Source: Bifidobacterium miconisargentati
Lineage (GTDB): Bacteria > Actinomycetota > Actinomycetes > Actinomycetales > Bifidobacteriaceae
NCBI RefSeq assembly: GCF_019331675.1
Contig: NZ_JAHBBJ010000012.1
Location: 1 to 64,000, forward strand
DNA length: 64,000 nucleotides
Direction: 5' to 3'
Below, piece after piece: positions 25,940 to 36,327 of this stretch. Position numbers and translations under genes: made by a program. Within the stretch, counting starts at the first letter, position 1; the number at the start of each line of letters is the position of its first letter. The notes under the pieces were generated by a model. The model made no database searches. It saw only the letters and a program-made list of their open reading frames with translations, and was not told the DNA's origin.

Positions 25940-27145
25940 CTACTCCAGCACCTTCAGGCCCGGGAGCTCCTTGCCCTCAAGGAACTCGAGGGAGGCGCCG
26001 CCACCGGTGGAGATGTGGGAGAAGCCGTCCTCCGGGAAGCCGAGGTTACGCACGGCGGAGGCGGAATCGCCGCCACCGACGATGGTGAACGCACCGGCAG
26101 CGGTGGCGTCCACGAGGCCCTGGGCCACGGCCTTGGTGCCGGCGGCGAACTCCGGGATCTCGAACACGCCCATCGGGCCGTTCCACACCACGGTCTTGGA
26201 GTCCACGATCTTGTCGTGGAACAGCTTCTGGGACTCCGGGCCGATGTCCAGGCCCATCTTGTCGGCCGGGATAGCGTCAGCCGGGACGACCTCCGGGGCG
26301 ACCGGGGTGTCGCCGGCCGGGAAGCCGGGGTTCACGACGATGTCGGTCGGCAGCACGAGCTCGACGCCGTTCTTCTCGGCGGTCTCGATGTAGCCCTTGA
26401 CCTTGTCGAGCTGATCCTCCTCGAGCAGGGAGGTGCCGACCTCGTAGCCCTTGGCCTTGAGGAAGGTGAAGACCATGCCGCCGCCGATGACGAGGCGGTT
26501 GGCCTTGTCGAGCAGGTTCTCGATCACGCCGAGCTTGTCGGAGACCTTGGAACCGCCGAGCACGACGGTGAACGGACGCTCCGGGTTCTCGGTGGCCTTG
26601 GACAGGGCCTTGACTTCCTTCTCGACCAGCAGGCCGGCGGCGGCCGGCAGATCGGCGGCCACGTCGTAGTTGGAGCCCTGGGCGCGGTGGACCACACCGA
26701 AGCCGTCGGACACGAAGGCCTCGCCGAGGGCGGCGATCTTCTTGGCGTAGGCGGCGCGCTCGGCGGCGTCCTTGGAGGTCTCCTCCGGGTTGAAGCGCAC
26801 GTTCTCGAGCAGGACCACGTCACCGTCGTTCATCGCGGCGACCTTGGCCTGGGCGTCTTCGCCGTAGGTGTCCTTGGCCAGCGGGACCTCGATGCCGAGC
26901 AGCTCGCCCAGACGCTTGGCGACCGGGGCCAGGCTCAGCTCGGGAACGACCTTGCCCTTCGGGCGGCCGAGGTGGGCCATGAGGATGACCTTGGCGCCTT
27001 CCTCACGCAGGGTCTTGATGGTCGGCAGAGCGGCCTTGATACGACCGTCATCGGTGATGGTGGTGCCGTCCAGCGGAACATTGAAATCGGCGCGAACCAG
27101 AACGCGCTTGCCCTTGAGATCTCCAAGGTCCTTGAGTGTCTTCAT
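25940..27145 (-). CDS. pgk: Phosphoglycerate kinase
   Basis: A 401-residue glycolytic enzyme making ATP from 1,3-bisphosphoglycerate. Visible: [13 protein letters not shown] (about residues 14-26), HLGRPKG, the hinge region, NGPMGVFE and the ADP-binding GGGDSASAV. The start at 27145 is set by GGAAAGGAAAT; the frame is open further without support. Codon bias is strong. Gene order whiA-pgk-tpiA-secG lacks gap, which usually precedes pgk. Confidence 0.98.
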   Translation of the reverse strand: MKTLKDLGDLKGKRVLVRADFNVPLDGTTITDDGRIKAALPTIKTLREEGAKVILMAHLGRPKGKVVPELSLAPVAKRLGELLGIEVPLAKDTYGEDAQAKVAAMNDGDVVLLENVRFNPEETSKDAAERAAYAKKIAALGEAFVSDGFGVVHRAQGSNYDVAADLPAAAGLLVEKEVKALSKATENPERPFTVVLGGSKVSDKLGVIENLLDKANRLVIGGGMVFTFLKAKGYEVGTSLLEEDQLDKVKGYIETAEKNGVELVLPTDIVVNPGFPAGDTPVAPEVVPADAIPADKMGLDIGPESQKLFHDKIVDSKTVVWNGPMGVFEIPEFAAGTKAVAQGLVDATAAGAFTIVGGGDSASAVRNLGFPEDGFSHISTGGGASLEFLEGKELPGLKVLE

Positions 27146-27216
27146 AATTTCCTTTCCTTGACGAATGGAAACGTCAAAGTGGCCAGTTTTGCCACTTCGC
27201 ATATTACAGGCATTTA

Positions 27217-27257
27217 TAGAAAAACACCGCATTCCATCCAGTAGACGAATGCGGTGT
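27217..27257 (-). terminator. Rho-independent terminator after whiA
   Basis: ACACCGCATTC (27224-27234) and GAATGCGGTGT (27247-27257) make a perfect 11-bp stem with a 12-base loop. On the minus strand TTTTTC follows. It separates whiA from pgk, so pgk likely has its own promoter. Confidence 0.85.
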
Positions 27258-27300
27258 CGTACACAGTGTGGTCACGATGGACGCGATGCGTTGTGAGCGC

Positions 27301-28251
27301 TCACTTGCCTTCGGCGGCGCGCGCCTTCTCGGTCTTCTCAGCAAGCTGCAGAAGACGGCGGATGCGGCCGGCGATGGCGTCCTTGGTGATCTGCGGTTCG
27401 GCGAGCTTGCCGAGCTCCTCAAGGCTCTTGTCCACGTGGTCGATGCGCAGCTGGCCTGCCTGGCGCAGGTTGTCCGGGATATTGTCCCCCAGCACCTCGA
27501 AGGCGTGCTGCACCTTCTCGCTGGCCTCGGCGGCGGCCTTGGCGGAGCGGCGCATGTTGGCGTCGTCGAAATTGGCCAGGCGGTTGGCCTTGCCGCGGGC
27601 CTCGCCGTCGGAACGCTTGCCGGTCCATTCGCGGGCGGAGCGCGAGGCACCCATGAGCTTCAACATGCGCTCGATGGCGTCCGGATCCTTGAGCGTCACG
27701 CGCTCGGAGCTGCGCAGCGTACGATGCTTGGCCTGGATGCCGAGTCGGCGGGCCACGCCGCACAGGGCCATGGCGGCCTCCTCGGTGGGGCACGCGATCT
27801 CCAGGAAGCTGGCCTTGCCGGGATCGGACAGGAAACCGCGGGCCATGAACGCGCCACGCCATGCGGCCTTGATCTGGGCGATGGAGCCGTTGACCACCTC
27901 GGCGGGCAGACCGCGCACCTGCTGCTTGCGGCGGTCCACCAGACCGGTCTGCAGCGCCAGGGCCACGACGTTGCGGGTGACGAGCACCACATAGGTCTCG
28001 ACGGGGCCGTTCGGCGTCTGGCGGGTGAGATGATTGACCTCGGCTTCATGGCCGAACACGTCCCTCAGCGTGTTCCTGAGCCATTCGGCGGAATCCAGCG
28101 AGGTGAACACCGCCTGGATCACGTAGGTGTTCTGCACGGGGCGGAGGCCTCCGCCGAAACGGATCATGGCCGCGGCCTGGGCCTTGATAGCGGCTGGGGA
28201 GTCACCCTCAAAGGCTGCCAACTCGCTTTTAACGTCATCCAGAAGAGCCAA
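27301..28251 (-). CDS. whiA: DNA-binding protein WhiA
   Basis: A 316-residue protein with an N-terminal degenerate LAGLIDADG homing-endonuclease-like domain ([20 protein letters not shown]) and a C-terminal helix-turn-helix ([39 protein letters not shown]). WhiA controls sporulation in Streptomyces and cell division or growth in non-sporing Gram-positives. The start is TTG with a strong AGGAGG. It lies downstream of rapZ but separated by 189 bp, and yvcK, which usually lies between them, is not here. Confidence 0.95.
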   Translation of the reverse strand: MALLDDVKSELAAFEGDSPAAIKAQAAAMIRFGGGLRPVQNTYVIQAVFTSLDSAEWLRNTLRDVFGHEAEVNHLTRQTPNGPVETYVVLVTRNVVALALQTGLVDRRKQQVRGLPAEVVNGSIAQIKAAWRGAFMARGFLSDPGKASFLEIACPTEEAAMALCGVARRLGIQAKHRTLRSSERVTLKDPDAIERMLKLMGASRSAREWTGKRSDGEARGKANRLANFDDANMRRSAKAAAEASEKVQHAFEVLGDNIPDNLRQAGQLRIDHVDKSLEELGKLAEPQITKDAIAGRIRRLLQLAEKTEKARAAEGK

Positions 28252-28440
28252 GATCCAACCTCCTACAGTCCCGTTCTTCCCAATGCTTCAGGCGTTTCGA
28301 ATCGTCAACACGAAAGTGACGCGCCGGCAGCCATCGGCTTACTGTGATACCTAATCTAGTGGACAACTAAACCCGTTCGATACGTATTTCGGCCCTCTCC
28401 TTCTCGCAGTGTGGTCATCCTTACGACCTTCATCCGGCCG

Positions 28441-29436
28441 TCAGGAGGAGCGGGACTTGTGCTGTTCGCGGGCGGAAACGGTCACATTGAGACCGTGCGC
28501 GCGCAAGCGGCGGGCCAGTTCCTCGCTCATGGCCACCGAACGGTGCTGCCCGCCGGTGCAACCGACGGCGATGGTCAGGTAGTGCTTGTCCTCCTGGGCG
28601 TATCCCTCCAACGCGATCTCTATGGCCTTTTCGTAGGAATCGAGGAATTCCTTGGCCCCCTTGCTGGAGAGCACGTAGTCGGCCACCGGCTTGTCCCGGC
28701 CGGTGAGCTCGCGCAGGCTCGGCACCCAGAACGGGTTGGGCAGGAAGCGCACGTCCGCCACGAAGTCGGCGTCGATGGGCATGCCGTACTTGAAGCCGAA
28801 GCTGAAGATGTGCACGGCCACCGTGGTGGGACCGGAGCCGAGCATCGCCTCGTACAGGCGGGTGGAGAGCTGGTGGATGGAGAGCTTGCTGGTGTCGATC
28901 ACCCAGTCGGCGCGCTCCTTGAGTCCCACGAGCAGCTGGCGCTCCTCCTTGATGCCGTCGATGAGACGGTTGCCGTGCTGCAGCGGATGCGGGCGGCGCA
29001 CGGATTCGTACCGCTTGATGAGCACCTCGTTGCTGGCGTCCAGGAAGAGGATGCGGGTCTTGACGCCGAGGTCGTCGAGATGTCCCAGCACGGCGGCGAG
29101 GTCGTCGAAGTAGCTGCGGGAGCGCACGTCGATGACGGCCGCGAGCTTGTGCACACCGCCGCCCTTGCCGGAGGTGGTCATCATGTCCACGAGGGGCACG
29201 AGCAGTTTGGGCGGCAGGTTGTCCACCACGTACCAGCCCATGTCCTCCACGCAGTCGGCGGCGTGGGAGCGGCCCGCGCCGGACATGCCGGTGATGAGCA
29301 GCACCTCGAAGGAGTCGAGCGGGTTGGGCATGGTGTCGCCGCCCGTCCGCGTCTGTGCCGTCACATTGTTCCGCTGGTTTCGGCGGTCGGCGTCGCCGGC
29401 CGGCGCGATGTTGCCGGTGGGGGTCTGTTGATCCAT
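28441..29436 (-). CDS. rapZ: RapZ/YvcJ family nucleotide-binding protein
   Basis: A 331-residue P-loop ATP/GTPase of the RapZ family. The Walker A-type motif is ITGMSGAGRSHA (about residues 48-59), with VDNLPP after it. The C-terminal part has FSFGFKYGMP, ADFVADVRFLPNPFW and the strictly conserved IGCTGG-like AVGCTGGQHRSVA. In E. coli it guides sRNA decay for amino-sugar synthesis; the job in actinobacteria is unclear. The first ~40 residues are extra. ATG 29436 overlaps the aroE stop; a GTG lies at 29439. GGAGG precedes both. Confidence 0.95.
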   Translation of the reverse strand: MDQQTPTGNIAPAGDADRRNQRNNVTAQTRTGGDTMPNPLDSFEVLLITGMSGAGRSHAADCVEDMGWYVVDNLPPKLLVPLVDMMTTSGKGGGVHKLAAVIDVRSRSYFDDLAAVLGHLDDLGVKTRILFLDASNEVLIKRYESVRRPHPLQHGNRLIDGIKEERQLLVGLKERADWVIDTSKLSIHQLSTRLYEAMLGSGPTTVAVHIFSFGFKYGMPIDADFVADVRFLPNPFWVPSLRELTGRDKPVADYVLSSKGAKEFLDSYEKAIEIALEGYAQEDKHYLTIAVGCTGGQHRSVAMSEELARRLRAHGLNVTVSAREQHKSRSS

Positions 29437-30410
29437 CACAGTGCCTCCTCAAGTGCCCTGCGCATGTCGATTTCCAGATGGTCGTCTTCGGTGGTGGTGT
29501 TCTGCAGTCGCTGGTCCGCGTCGCTGGGCGGGTCGTCGTCCCAGATGCCGGTCATGAGCAGCACCTGCACCAGGGCCTGGTACAGCAGCATTTCCTCGCC
29601 GCCGATGGCGTGGCCGGCGCGGGAACGCCATGCCTGCATGAGCGAGGTGGGGCGCGGGTCGTAGACCACGTCCAGCAGCAGGCCGCCGAAGGTCGCGCTC
29701 CCGGCGCCGGCGAACAGTCGGGCGAGACCGTCGGCCGCATGGCCGGGGATGGTGTTGATCACGTAAGTGGCCTCGCCGGCGGCTTTGAGCACCTCGTCCT
29801 CGTCCGCCAGGTCGATCTCGCGATAGGGACGGTCGGATTTGATGAATTTCTCCGCCACGGCCTTCAGCGTGGGGTTCTTGCCCGGATGGCGGGCGGCCAC
29901 GGTGATGCGGCCGATCTCGGGCATCATGCACAGGGCGGCCGTGGCCGAGGTGGCGGTGTTGCCGTTGCCGATGACAAGCGCTTCGCCTGCACGGCGGTCG
30001 GTGTGGTGGAGGCCGAGCTCGCGGTTGGCATGGTCGAAGGCGAGCTGGATGCCGATGACGTCCGTGTTGTACAGCCTGATCGACGGCCTGCCGTTCGGCC
30101 ATGCCGGGTCGCTGCGGTCCGGCTCGCTCCAGTCGAACACGGCCGTGTTGGCCACCTTGAGTTCCTCGGCCCACAGGTTGGAGGGCGTGCCGTACGGCTG
30201 GATGGTCTTCTTCAGCGGCATGGTCAGGCTCAGGCCGGCCCATGCGGGGTCGAGCCCCTTGAGGAAGGCGTCCAGGTCTTCCTGCCCCACCTCGTGCTTG
30301 TCGTAGAACCAGTCGTGCAGTCCGAGCGAATCGTAGGCGGCGTTGTGGAGCACCGGCGAGAGCGAATGCGCGATGGGCTTGCCGAGTACCGCGCAGCGAT
30401 GGTTGACCAT
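29436..30410 (-). CDS. aroE: Shikimate dehydrogenase
   Basis: A 324-residue enzyme reducing 3-dehydroshikimate to shikimate. The substrate site is in GKPIAHSLSPVLHNAAY (residues 10-26), the catalytic Lys in LSLTMPLKK (about 68), and GNGNTATSATAA is the NADP loop. The loop is GNGNTA rather than the usual GAGGAA/GNGGTA, a small departure. It overlaps rapZ, an unusual partner, so transcription is shared with rapZ. GGAGGGG precedes the ATG. Confidence 0.92.
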   Translation of the reverse strand: MVNHRCAVLGKPIAHSLSPVLHNAAYDSLGLHDWFYDKHEVGQEDLDAFLKGLDPAWAGLSLTMPLKKTIQPYGTPSNLWAEELKVANTAVFDWSEPDRSDPAWPNGRPSIRLYNTDVIGIQLAFDHANRELGLHHTDRRAGEALVIGNGNTATSATAALCMMPEIGRITVAARHPGKNPTLKAVAEKFIKSDRPYREIDLADEDEVLKAAGEATYVINTIPGHAADGLARLFAGAGSATFGGLLLDVVYDPRPTSLMQAWRSRAGHAIGGEEMLLYQALVQVLLMTGIWDDDPPSDADQRLQNTTTEDDHLEIDMRRALEEAL

Positions 30411-30533
30411 ATCCCCTCCTTGTTGACTCTCCCCATGCTAGCCGACTTCCGGGATGGATGCCGTTACATTCATGGACGATCGCCGAATATCGTCTGGATG
30501 GTGGCTGTATGCGGACAGCCACCGGCGCCGAAG

Positions 30534-32933
30534 TCAGGATTCCCCATGCAATGCGTGGTACAGCGTCTCGGCCTTGGCGTGGCCGATGCCCTTGACCGCC
30601 TCGAAGTCCTCCACGCTGGCTTCGCGCATGGCCTTGACGGAGCCGAAATGCGCAAGCAGCCGCTTCTGGTAGCTTTCGCCGATGCCGGGGATATCGTCCA
30701 GCGCGCTGCGCAAGGCGCCCTTGCGCCGCTGCTGGCGATGGTAGGTGATGGCGAACCGGTGGGATTCGTCACGCACGCGCTGCAGCAGGTACATGCCTTC
30801 GGACTGACGTTTGAGGATGATCGGATAGTCGTCGTCCGGCACCCAGACCTCCTCAAGCCGCTTGGCCAGACCGCAGACGGCCACGTCGTCCACACCGCAG
30901 TCACGCAACGCCCTGGCGGCGGCCATGACCTGCGGCTGACCGCCATCGACCACCACGAGGTTCGGTTTGTAGGCGAAATGGCGTCGATTGGCGTTCTGCT
31001 GGACGAGCATGCCCGGCTCATCCGGAGAGGATTGCCGGTCCGTGGATTCCATCCGAGACGGCACGTCCGCATCCGGTGATGGCGTCCGCGCCGCATCCGG
31101 ATGCGCGGTGTCCCCCGCGCCTCCGGATGGAGTCTCATGTCTGCGCTCCGCGACGGCCCGCGCCGCCCGTTCCTCGGCATCCATGCTCTCGCCCGAATCG
31201 CCCGCGATGTTGCCGTGACGGAATCGCCGGGTCAGGGTCTCGTACAGGGCCGACAGGTCGTCCACCGCGCCTTTGCCGTCGTTGCCGCGGATGGCGAAAC
31301 GACGGTATTCGGACTTCTTGGCGATGGCGTCCTCGAACACCACCATCGAGGCGACCTGGAACGCGCCTCCCACGGTGTTCGAGATGTCGTAGCATTCGAT
31401 GCGCAGCGGTGCCTCGGACAGGCCCAAAGCCCCGGCCACGTCGTTCATGGCCTGGGTGCGGGCGCCCATGTCCGAGATACGGCTCATCTTGGCGCGGGCC
31501 AGCGCCTGGTTTGCGTTCTCGTTCGCGCGGTCCATGAGCTGTTTCTTGTCGCCACGGGAGGCCACGCGGATGGTCACCGCTCCCCCACGCAGTCCGGTCA
31601 GCCAATTCTCGAGTTCCTGGCTGCGGGACGGTTCGACGGGCACGATGATCTCGCGTGGCACGGGCGCGATGGGAGCAAGCAGATCGGCACGGCCCGTGAC
31701 CTCCTGACGGGTGTTGCGTTCGCGGGTCGCCTTGGCGCGGGCCAACGCATCGGTCGCCGTGACGGTCTGCGTGGAGCCGATGGCCTCACGTCTGGTTGAG
31801 ATGGAGGCCCCCTCTCCCCCCGCGCGTTCGTCAGCGCCGGTCGCGTCCGAATACACCTGCACGATGAGGTCGGCCATGAGGTCGCCGTCCGCGATGTCCT
31901 CGACACGTTCGACGCTCCAGTTGCGTTCGCCGCGGATCGATCCGGCCCGCACGTAGAAGGCGTGGACGGAGGCTTCGAGCTCGTCGCTGGCGAAGCCGAA
32001 CACGTCCACGTCCACGTCCTGATCGAAGACGACGGCGTTCTGCTGGACCACGGTTTCGAGCATCTGGATCTGGTCGCGCAGGCGCGCGGCCTTTTCGAAC
32101 TCGAGTTCGGCGCTGGCCTCCTTCATTTCGCGCGTGAGCTGGGCGATGTACGGGCGGCCGAGCCGGCCGGTCATCACGCCCACCAGCTGTTCGGCGAGCC
32201 TGCGGTGGTCGGCGGCTTCGATGCGGCCGATGCACGGCGCGGAGCATTTGCCGATCGAGGCGAGCAGGCATGGGCGGCCGGTGAGCTGGGCCTTGTGGAA
32301 CACGTTGGTGGTGCATGTACGCACCGGGAAGGTGCGCAGCAGCCGGTCGAGGCTGTGCCTGAGTTCCCATACCTTCGCATAGGGGCCGAAGTACCGGGTG
32401 TCACGGCGTTTGCGCGAACGGGTGACCCAGACGCGGGGAATGCGTTCGCCCGTGCTCACCGCCAGATACGGATAGGTCTTGTCGTCACGGAACTGCACGT
32501 TGAACCGCGGGTCGAACTCCTTGATCCACGTGTATTCCAGGGTCAGGGATTCCAGTTCGGTGGCCACGACGGTCCATTCCAGGCTGCGTGCCGTGAGCAC
32601 CATGGTCTGCGTGCGCGGATGCAGCAGATACAGCGGCTGGAAGTAGTTGGTGAGCCTGTTGCGCAGGTTCTTGGCCTTGCCCACGTAGATGACGCGGCCT
32701 TCGCCGTCGCGCCATTTGTAGACGCCCGGTTTGGCAGGGATGTCCGAGGTCTTCGGCCGGAACAGATCACGCGAATCCCCCAGTAATGGGGCTCCGTTCA
32801 CGTTGACCCGCGACTTCGCTCCCCCGGCAGCGGCATCCCCGGTCCCGCCATCATCCGTCGTGGCGCCATCCATCAGCGCCATGGCGGTCTTGCGCCACTC
32901 ATCCGGACTATGCCGTTCAATATCGTTCGTCAT
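30534..32933 (-). CDS. uvrC: Excinuclease ABC subunit C
   Basis: A 799-residue nucleotide excision repair nuclease. The N-terminal GIY-YIG domain reads KPGVYKWRDGEGRVIYVGKAKNLRNRL split over residues ~72-100. A UVR motif (LEFEKAARLRDQIQMLE) follows near 275, then the RNase H-like domain (ECYDISNTVGG, LVVVDGGQPQV) and a C-terminal HhH pair (IPGIGESYQKRLL, VKGIGHAKAETLY). It is longer than the usual ~620: there is a ~50-residue N-terminal extension and a Ser/Asp/Pro-rich insert of ~90 residues just before VVVDGGQ. uvrA lies upstream on the same strand. Confidence 0.96.
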   Translation of the reverse strand: MTNDIERHSPDEWRKTAMALMDGATTDDGGTGDAAAGGAKSRVNVNGAPLLGDSRDLFRPKTSDIPAKPGVYKWRDGEGRVIYVGKAKNLRNRLTNYFQPLYLLHPRTQTMVLTARSLEWTVVATELESLTLEYTWIKEFDPRFNVQFRDDKTYPYLAVSTGERIPRVWVTRSRKRRDTRYFGPYAKVWELRHSLDRLLRTFPVRTCTTNVFHKAQLTGRPCLLASIGKCSAPCIGRIEAADHRRLAEQLVGVMTGRLGRPYIAQLTREMKEASAELEFEKAARLRDQIQMLETVVQQNAVVFDQDVDVDVFGFASDELEASVHAFYVRAGSIRGERNWSVERVEDIADGDLMADLIVQVYSDATGADERAGGEGASISTRREAIGSTQTVTATDALARAKATRERNTRQEVTGRADLLAPIAPVPREIIVPVEPSRSQELENWLTGLRGGAVTIRVASRGDKKQLMDRANENANQALARAKMSRISDMGARTQAMNDVAGALGLSEAPLRIECYDISNTVGGAFQVASMVVFEDAIAKKSEYRRFAIRGNDGKGAVDDLSALYETLTRRFRHGNIAGDSGESMDAEERAARAVAERRHETPSGGAGDTAHPDAARTPSPDADVPSRMESTDRQSSPDEPGMLVQQNANRRHFAYKPNLVVVDGGQPQVMAAARALRDCGVDDVAVCGLAKRLEEVWVPDDDYPIILKRQSEGMYLLQRVRDESHRFAITYHRQQRRKGALRSALDDIPGIGESYQKRLLAHFGSVKAMREASVEDFEAVKGIGHAKAETLYHALHGES

Positions 32934-32967
32934 CTTTCATCCATCCGCAACGTATGCGCAGTACGAG

Positions 32968-33055
32968 CGTGGGGTCGGCATATACGATGTCAGACCGTAA
33001 AGACTCGGCCTGAGCGGCCCGGAGCGTGTCGGACATCGTATATGCCGACCCCACG
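32968..33055. repeat. Long perfect palindrome between uvrA and uvrC
   Basis: Arms 32968-32991 and 33032-33055 are exact reverse complements over 24 bp (core GGGGTCGGCATATACGATGT), with a 40-base G+C-rich loop. There is no T-tract. It is 29 bp after the uvrA stop and 35 bp before the uvrC start, so it may limit read-through from uvrA into uvrC. Confidence 0.85.
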
Positions 33056-33083
33056 CGGACACCGGACCGGATAAGGAAAGCGA

Positions 33084-36000
33084 TTAAAGCATCGGCTTCA
33101 GGAATTTTCCGGTCCAGGAATCCTCGCATTCGGCGACCTGTTCCGGCGTGCCCTGGGTGACGATGGTGCCGCCGCCATCTCCGCCTTCCGGTCCCAGATC
33201 GATGAGCCAGTCAGCCTCCTTGATCACATCGAGGTTGTGCTCGATGACGATCACGGTGTTGCCCTTGTCCACCAGGGACTGCAGCACCTTGAGCAGCTTG
33301 TTCACGTCCTCGAAGTGCAGGCCGGTGGTCGGCTCGTCGAGGATGTACACGGTCTTGCCGTCCGACCTGCGCTGCAGTTCGGTGGCGAGCTTCACACGCT
33401 GCGATTCGCCGCCCGAAAGCGTGGGCGCCGGTTGACCGAGACGGATGTAGCCGAGGCCCACGTCCACCAGGGTCTTGAGGTACCGGGAGATGCCGGTGTA
33501 CGCCTTGAAGAAGTCGGCGGCCTCCTCGATGGGCATGTCGAGGATGTCCGCCACGGTCTTGCCGTTGTAGGTGACCTCCAGCGTCTCGCGGTTGTACCGC
33601 TTGCCGTGGCAGACCTCGCAGTCCACGTACACGTCCGGCAGGAAGTTCATCTCGATCTTCAGCGTGCCGTCGCCGTGGCAGGCCTCGCAACGGCCGCCCT
33701 TGACGTTGAAGCTGAACCGGCCGGGGCCGTATCCGCGCACCTGCGCCTCGGGGGTCTTGGCGAACAACGTGCGGATCTTGTCCCAGACGCCGGTGTAGGT
33801 GGCGGGGTTGGAACGCGGCGTGCGCCCGATGGGGTTCTGGTCCACATGGATCACCTTGCGCACCTGGTCCACGCCTTCCACGCGCGTGTGCTTGCCGGGC
33901 ACGATGCGTGCGCCGTTGAGCTTGTCCGCGAGCACCGGGTAGAGGATCGTGTTCACCAGCGAGGATTTGCCGGAGCCTGACACGCCGGTGACCACGGTGA
34001 AGACGCCGAGCGGGAAGTTCACGTCGATGTTCTTGAGGTTGTTCTCGCGTGCGCCAACTACCTTGAGCACCTTGGTCTTGTGGACCTTGCGCCGATGGAC
34101 GGGCACGGCGATCTCGCGCCGGTGGGCGATGTAGTCGCCGGTGATGGAGCGCTTCGCCTCGATGAGGTGCTTGGCGGGGCCGGAGTAGATGACCTCTCCG
34201 CCGTGTTCGCCGGCGCCGGGGCCGATGTCCACCACCCAATCGGCCTGACGTATCGTGTCCTCGTCATGTTCGACCACGATGAGCGTGTTGCCGAGGTCGC
34301 GCAGGTGATGCAGGGTTTCGATGAGCCGTTCGTTGTCACGCTGGTGCAGGCCGATGGACGGCTCGTCCAGCACGTACATGACGCCGACCAGACCGGAGCC
34401 GATCTGCGTGGCGAGACGGATGCGCTGCGCCTCGCCACCGGACAACGTGGCGGCGGCGCGAGACAGCGTCAGGTAGTCGAGGCCGACGTCGTTGAGGAAG
34501 CCGAGGCGGGCCTTGATCTCCTTGAGCACCTCGCCGGCGATCATCTGCGCGGCGCCTTCGAGCTTCAGACCGTTGACCCATTCCAGTTCACGGACCACGG
34601 GCATGTCACATACGTCGAAGATGGACTTGCCGTCCACGGTGACCGCCAGGACCTCGGGCTTGAGCCTGCGACCGTGGCAGACCTGGCAGGGCACCTCACG
34701 CATGTAGGACTCGTAGTATTCGCGCATGGACTGCGAGTCGGTCTCGTCATGGCGGCGCATGAGCGTGCGCACCACGCCCTCGAACCCGGTGGAGTATTCG
34801 CGCAGACGGCCCCAGCGGTTGCGGTAGGAGACGTCCACCTTGAAGTCGTGGCCGTACAGGATGTCGTGCCGGACGTCCTCGGGCAGGTCCTTCCATGGGG
34901 TCTTCATGGAGAATCCCATCTCGCGGGCCAGGCCTTCGAGGATGTGGCCGTAGTACTGGGAGGTCATCTTGGTGCCGCTCCACGGCTCGATGACGCCTTC
35001 GGCCAAGGACTTGTCCGGGTCGGAGATGATGAGGTCGGGGTCGATCTCCAGTTTGAAGCCCAGGCCGGTGCAGGCCGGGCATGCGCCGTAGGGTGCGTTG
35101 AAGGAGAAGGTGCGCGGCTCGATCTCGTCCAGTTCGAGCGTGTGACCGTTGGGGCAGCTGCGGTGTTCGGAGAACGGCTGACGGCGGGCGGGGCTGCCTT
35201 CCTCCTCGTCCACGAAGTCGATGACGATGCTGCCGTTGGCGAGCTTGAGCGCGGTCTCCACCGAGTCGGTGAGGCGCTGGCGGATGCCGTCCTTGACTAC
35301 AAGACGGTCCACCACCACCTCGATGGTGTGCTTCTTCTGCTTGGTGAGCTTGATGTCGTCGGACAGCTGTTTCATCTCGCCGTCGATGAGCGCGCGGGCG
35401 TAGCCGTCGGAACGCAGGAGTTCGAGCATGTCCACGAATTCGCCTTTACGGCCTTTGACCACGGGAGCCAGAATCTGGAATCGTGTGCGCTCCGGGTAGC
35501 CGAGCAGTGTATCCACGATCTGCTGCGGGGTCTGCGAGGCCACCGGCTCGCCGCATTCGGGGCAGTGCGGCACGCCGGTGCGGGCGAACAGGAGACGCAG
35601 GTAGTCGTAGATCTCGGTGATGGTGCCGACCGTCGAACGAGGGTTGCGGTTCGTGGTCTTCTGGTCGATGGAGACGGCCGGGCTCAGGCCTTCGATGAAA
35701 TCGACGTCGGGCTTGTCCATCTGCCCGAGGAACTGACGGGCGTACGCGGACAGCGATTCGACGTACCGGCGCTGGCCTTCGGCGAACAGGGTGTCGAACG
35801 CCAGCGAGGATTTGCCCGAGCCGGACAAACCGGTGAACACCACCATGCGGTTGCGTGGGATCGCCAGATCAACGTTCTTGAGGTTGTGTTCGCGAGCGCC
35901 CTGGATGGTGATCTTGAGGTCGTTGGGGATGTGCGAGATGTCGGCCACGAGCGAGCCGTCATGCTCCACGAGCGGCGCCTTCCTGATTTCCCGCGACAGG

Positions 36001-36089
36001 AACGAGTCGCTGGTCATCACCTTTTCGACAATGACCTCGCCGCTTTTGCCTTTGGTTCGTCTCGCAGCGTCATTCCGCGTTGTCGCCAC
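33084..36089 (-). CDS. uvrA: Excinuclease ABC subunit A
   Basis: A 1001-residue DNA-damage recognition ATPase. Two ABC domains are visible: Walker [21 protein letters not shown] (about residue 90) and [17 protein letters not shown] (about 700), with signatures [16 protein letters not shown] and [15 protein letters not shown]. Zinc-finger cysteines are in CPECGEP..., CPACTG and in [16 protein letters not shown]. The N-terminus has ~50 residues before the usual start region; GTG 36089 is the open start, but an internal ATG (MTSDSF, about 35 codons in) is possible. An SOS-box-like palindrome lies 118 bp upstream. Confidence 0.96.
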   Translation of the reverse strand: MATTRNDAARRTKGKSGEVIVEKVMTSDSFLSREIRKAPLVEHDGSLVADISHIPNDLKITIQGAREHNLKNVDLAIPRNRMVVFTGLSGSGKSSLAFDTLFAEGQRRYVESLSAYARQFLGQMDKPDVDFIEGLSPAVSIDQKTTNRNPRSTVGTITEIYDYLRLLFARTGVPHCPECGEPVASQTPQQIVDTLLGYPERTRFQILAPVVKGRKGEFVDMLELLRSDGYARALIDGEMKQLSDDIKLTKQKKHTIEVVVDRLVVKDGIRQRLTDSVETALKLANGSIVIDFVDEEEGSPARRQPFSEHRSCPNGHTLELDEIEPRTFSFNAPYGACPACTGLGFKLEIDPDLIISDPDKSLAEGVIEPWSGTKMTSQYYGHILEGLAREMGFSMKTPWKDLPEDVRHDILYGHDFKVDVSYRNRWGRLREYSTGFEGVVRTLMRRHDETDSQSMREYYESYMREVPCQVCHGRRLKPEVLAVTVDGKSIFDVCDMPVVRELEWVNGLKLEGAAQMIAGEVLKEIKARLGFLNDVGLDYLTLSRAAATLSGGEAQRIRLATQIGSGLVGVMYVLDEPSIGLHQRDNERLIETLHHLRDLGNTLIVVEHDEDTIRQADWVVDIGPGAGEHGGEVIYSGPAKHLIEAKRSITGDYIAHRREIAVPVHRRKVHKTKVLKVVGARENNLKNIDVNFPLGVFTVVTGVSGSGKSSLVNTILYPVLADKLNGARIVPGKHTRVEGVDQVRKVIHVDQNPIGRTPRSNPATYTGVWDKIRTLFAKTPEAQVRGYGPGRFSFNVKGGRCEACHGDGTLKIEMNFLPDVYVDCEVCHGKRYNRETLEVTYNGKTVADILDMPIEEAADFFKAYTGISRYLKTLVDVGLGYIRLGQPAPTLSGGESQRVKLATELQRRSDGKTVYILDEPTTGLHFEDVNKLLKVLQSLVDKGNTVIVIEHNLDVIKEADWLIDLGPEGGDGGGTIVTQGTPEQVAECEDSWTGKFLKPML

Positions 36090-36206
36090 AGTCTTCCCAC
36101 CTTCCGTCTTGTCGGCATCTCCCCTGTGCGGACCCGAGACAGAGATTGTCTCCCGAACGCACGTATGTCATGTCCTTCCATAGAATACCTGATTCCACGA
36201 CAAAAT

Positions 36207-36222
36207 TCGAACATATGTTCCA
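36207..36222. promoter_or_regulatory. Probable LexA (SOS) box between uvrA and the RhuM-Fic gene
   Basis: TCGAACATATGTTCCA: this matches the Gram-positive LexA consensus CGAAC-N4-GTTC, with a perfect GAAC/GTTC dyad. It lies 118 bp before uvrA on one strand and 106 bp before the RhuM-Fic gene on the other. uvrA is a classical SOS gene, which supports the call. Binding is inferred. Confidence 0.75.
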
Positions 36223-36327
36223 TTTGTGTGTTATGCTTATTCATGTCATCGGGTGTCTTCCGGGAGAGCATGCGAATATGCCGAACGATGGCAATGCATG
36301 TATACGCATTATGCGAAGGAGCAAACC

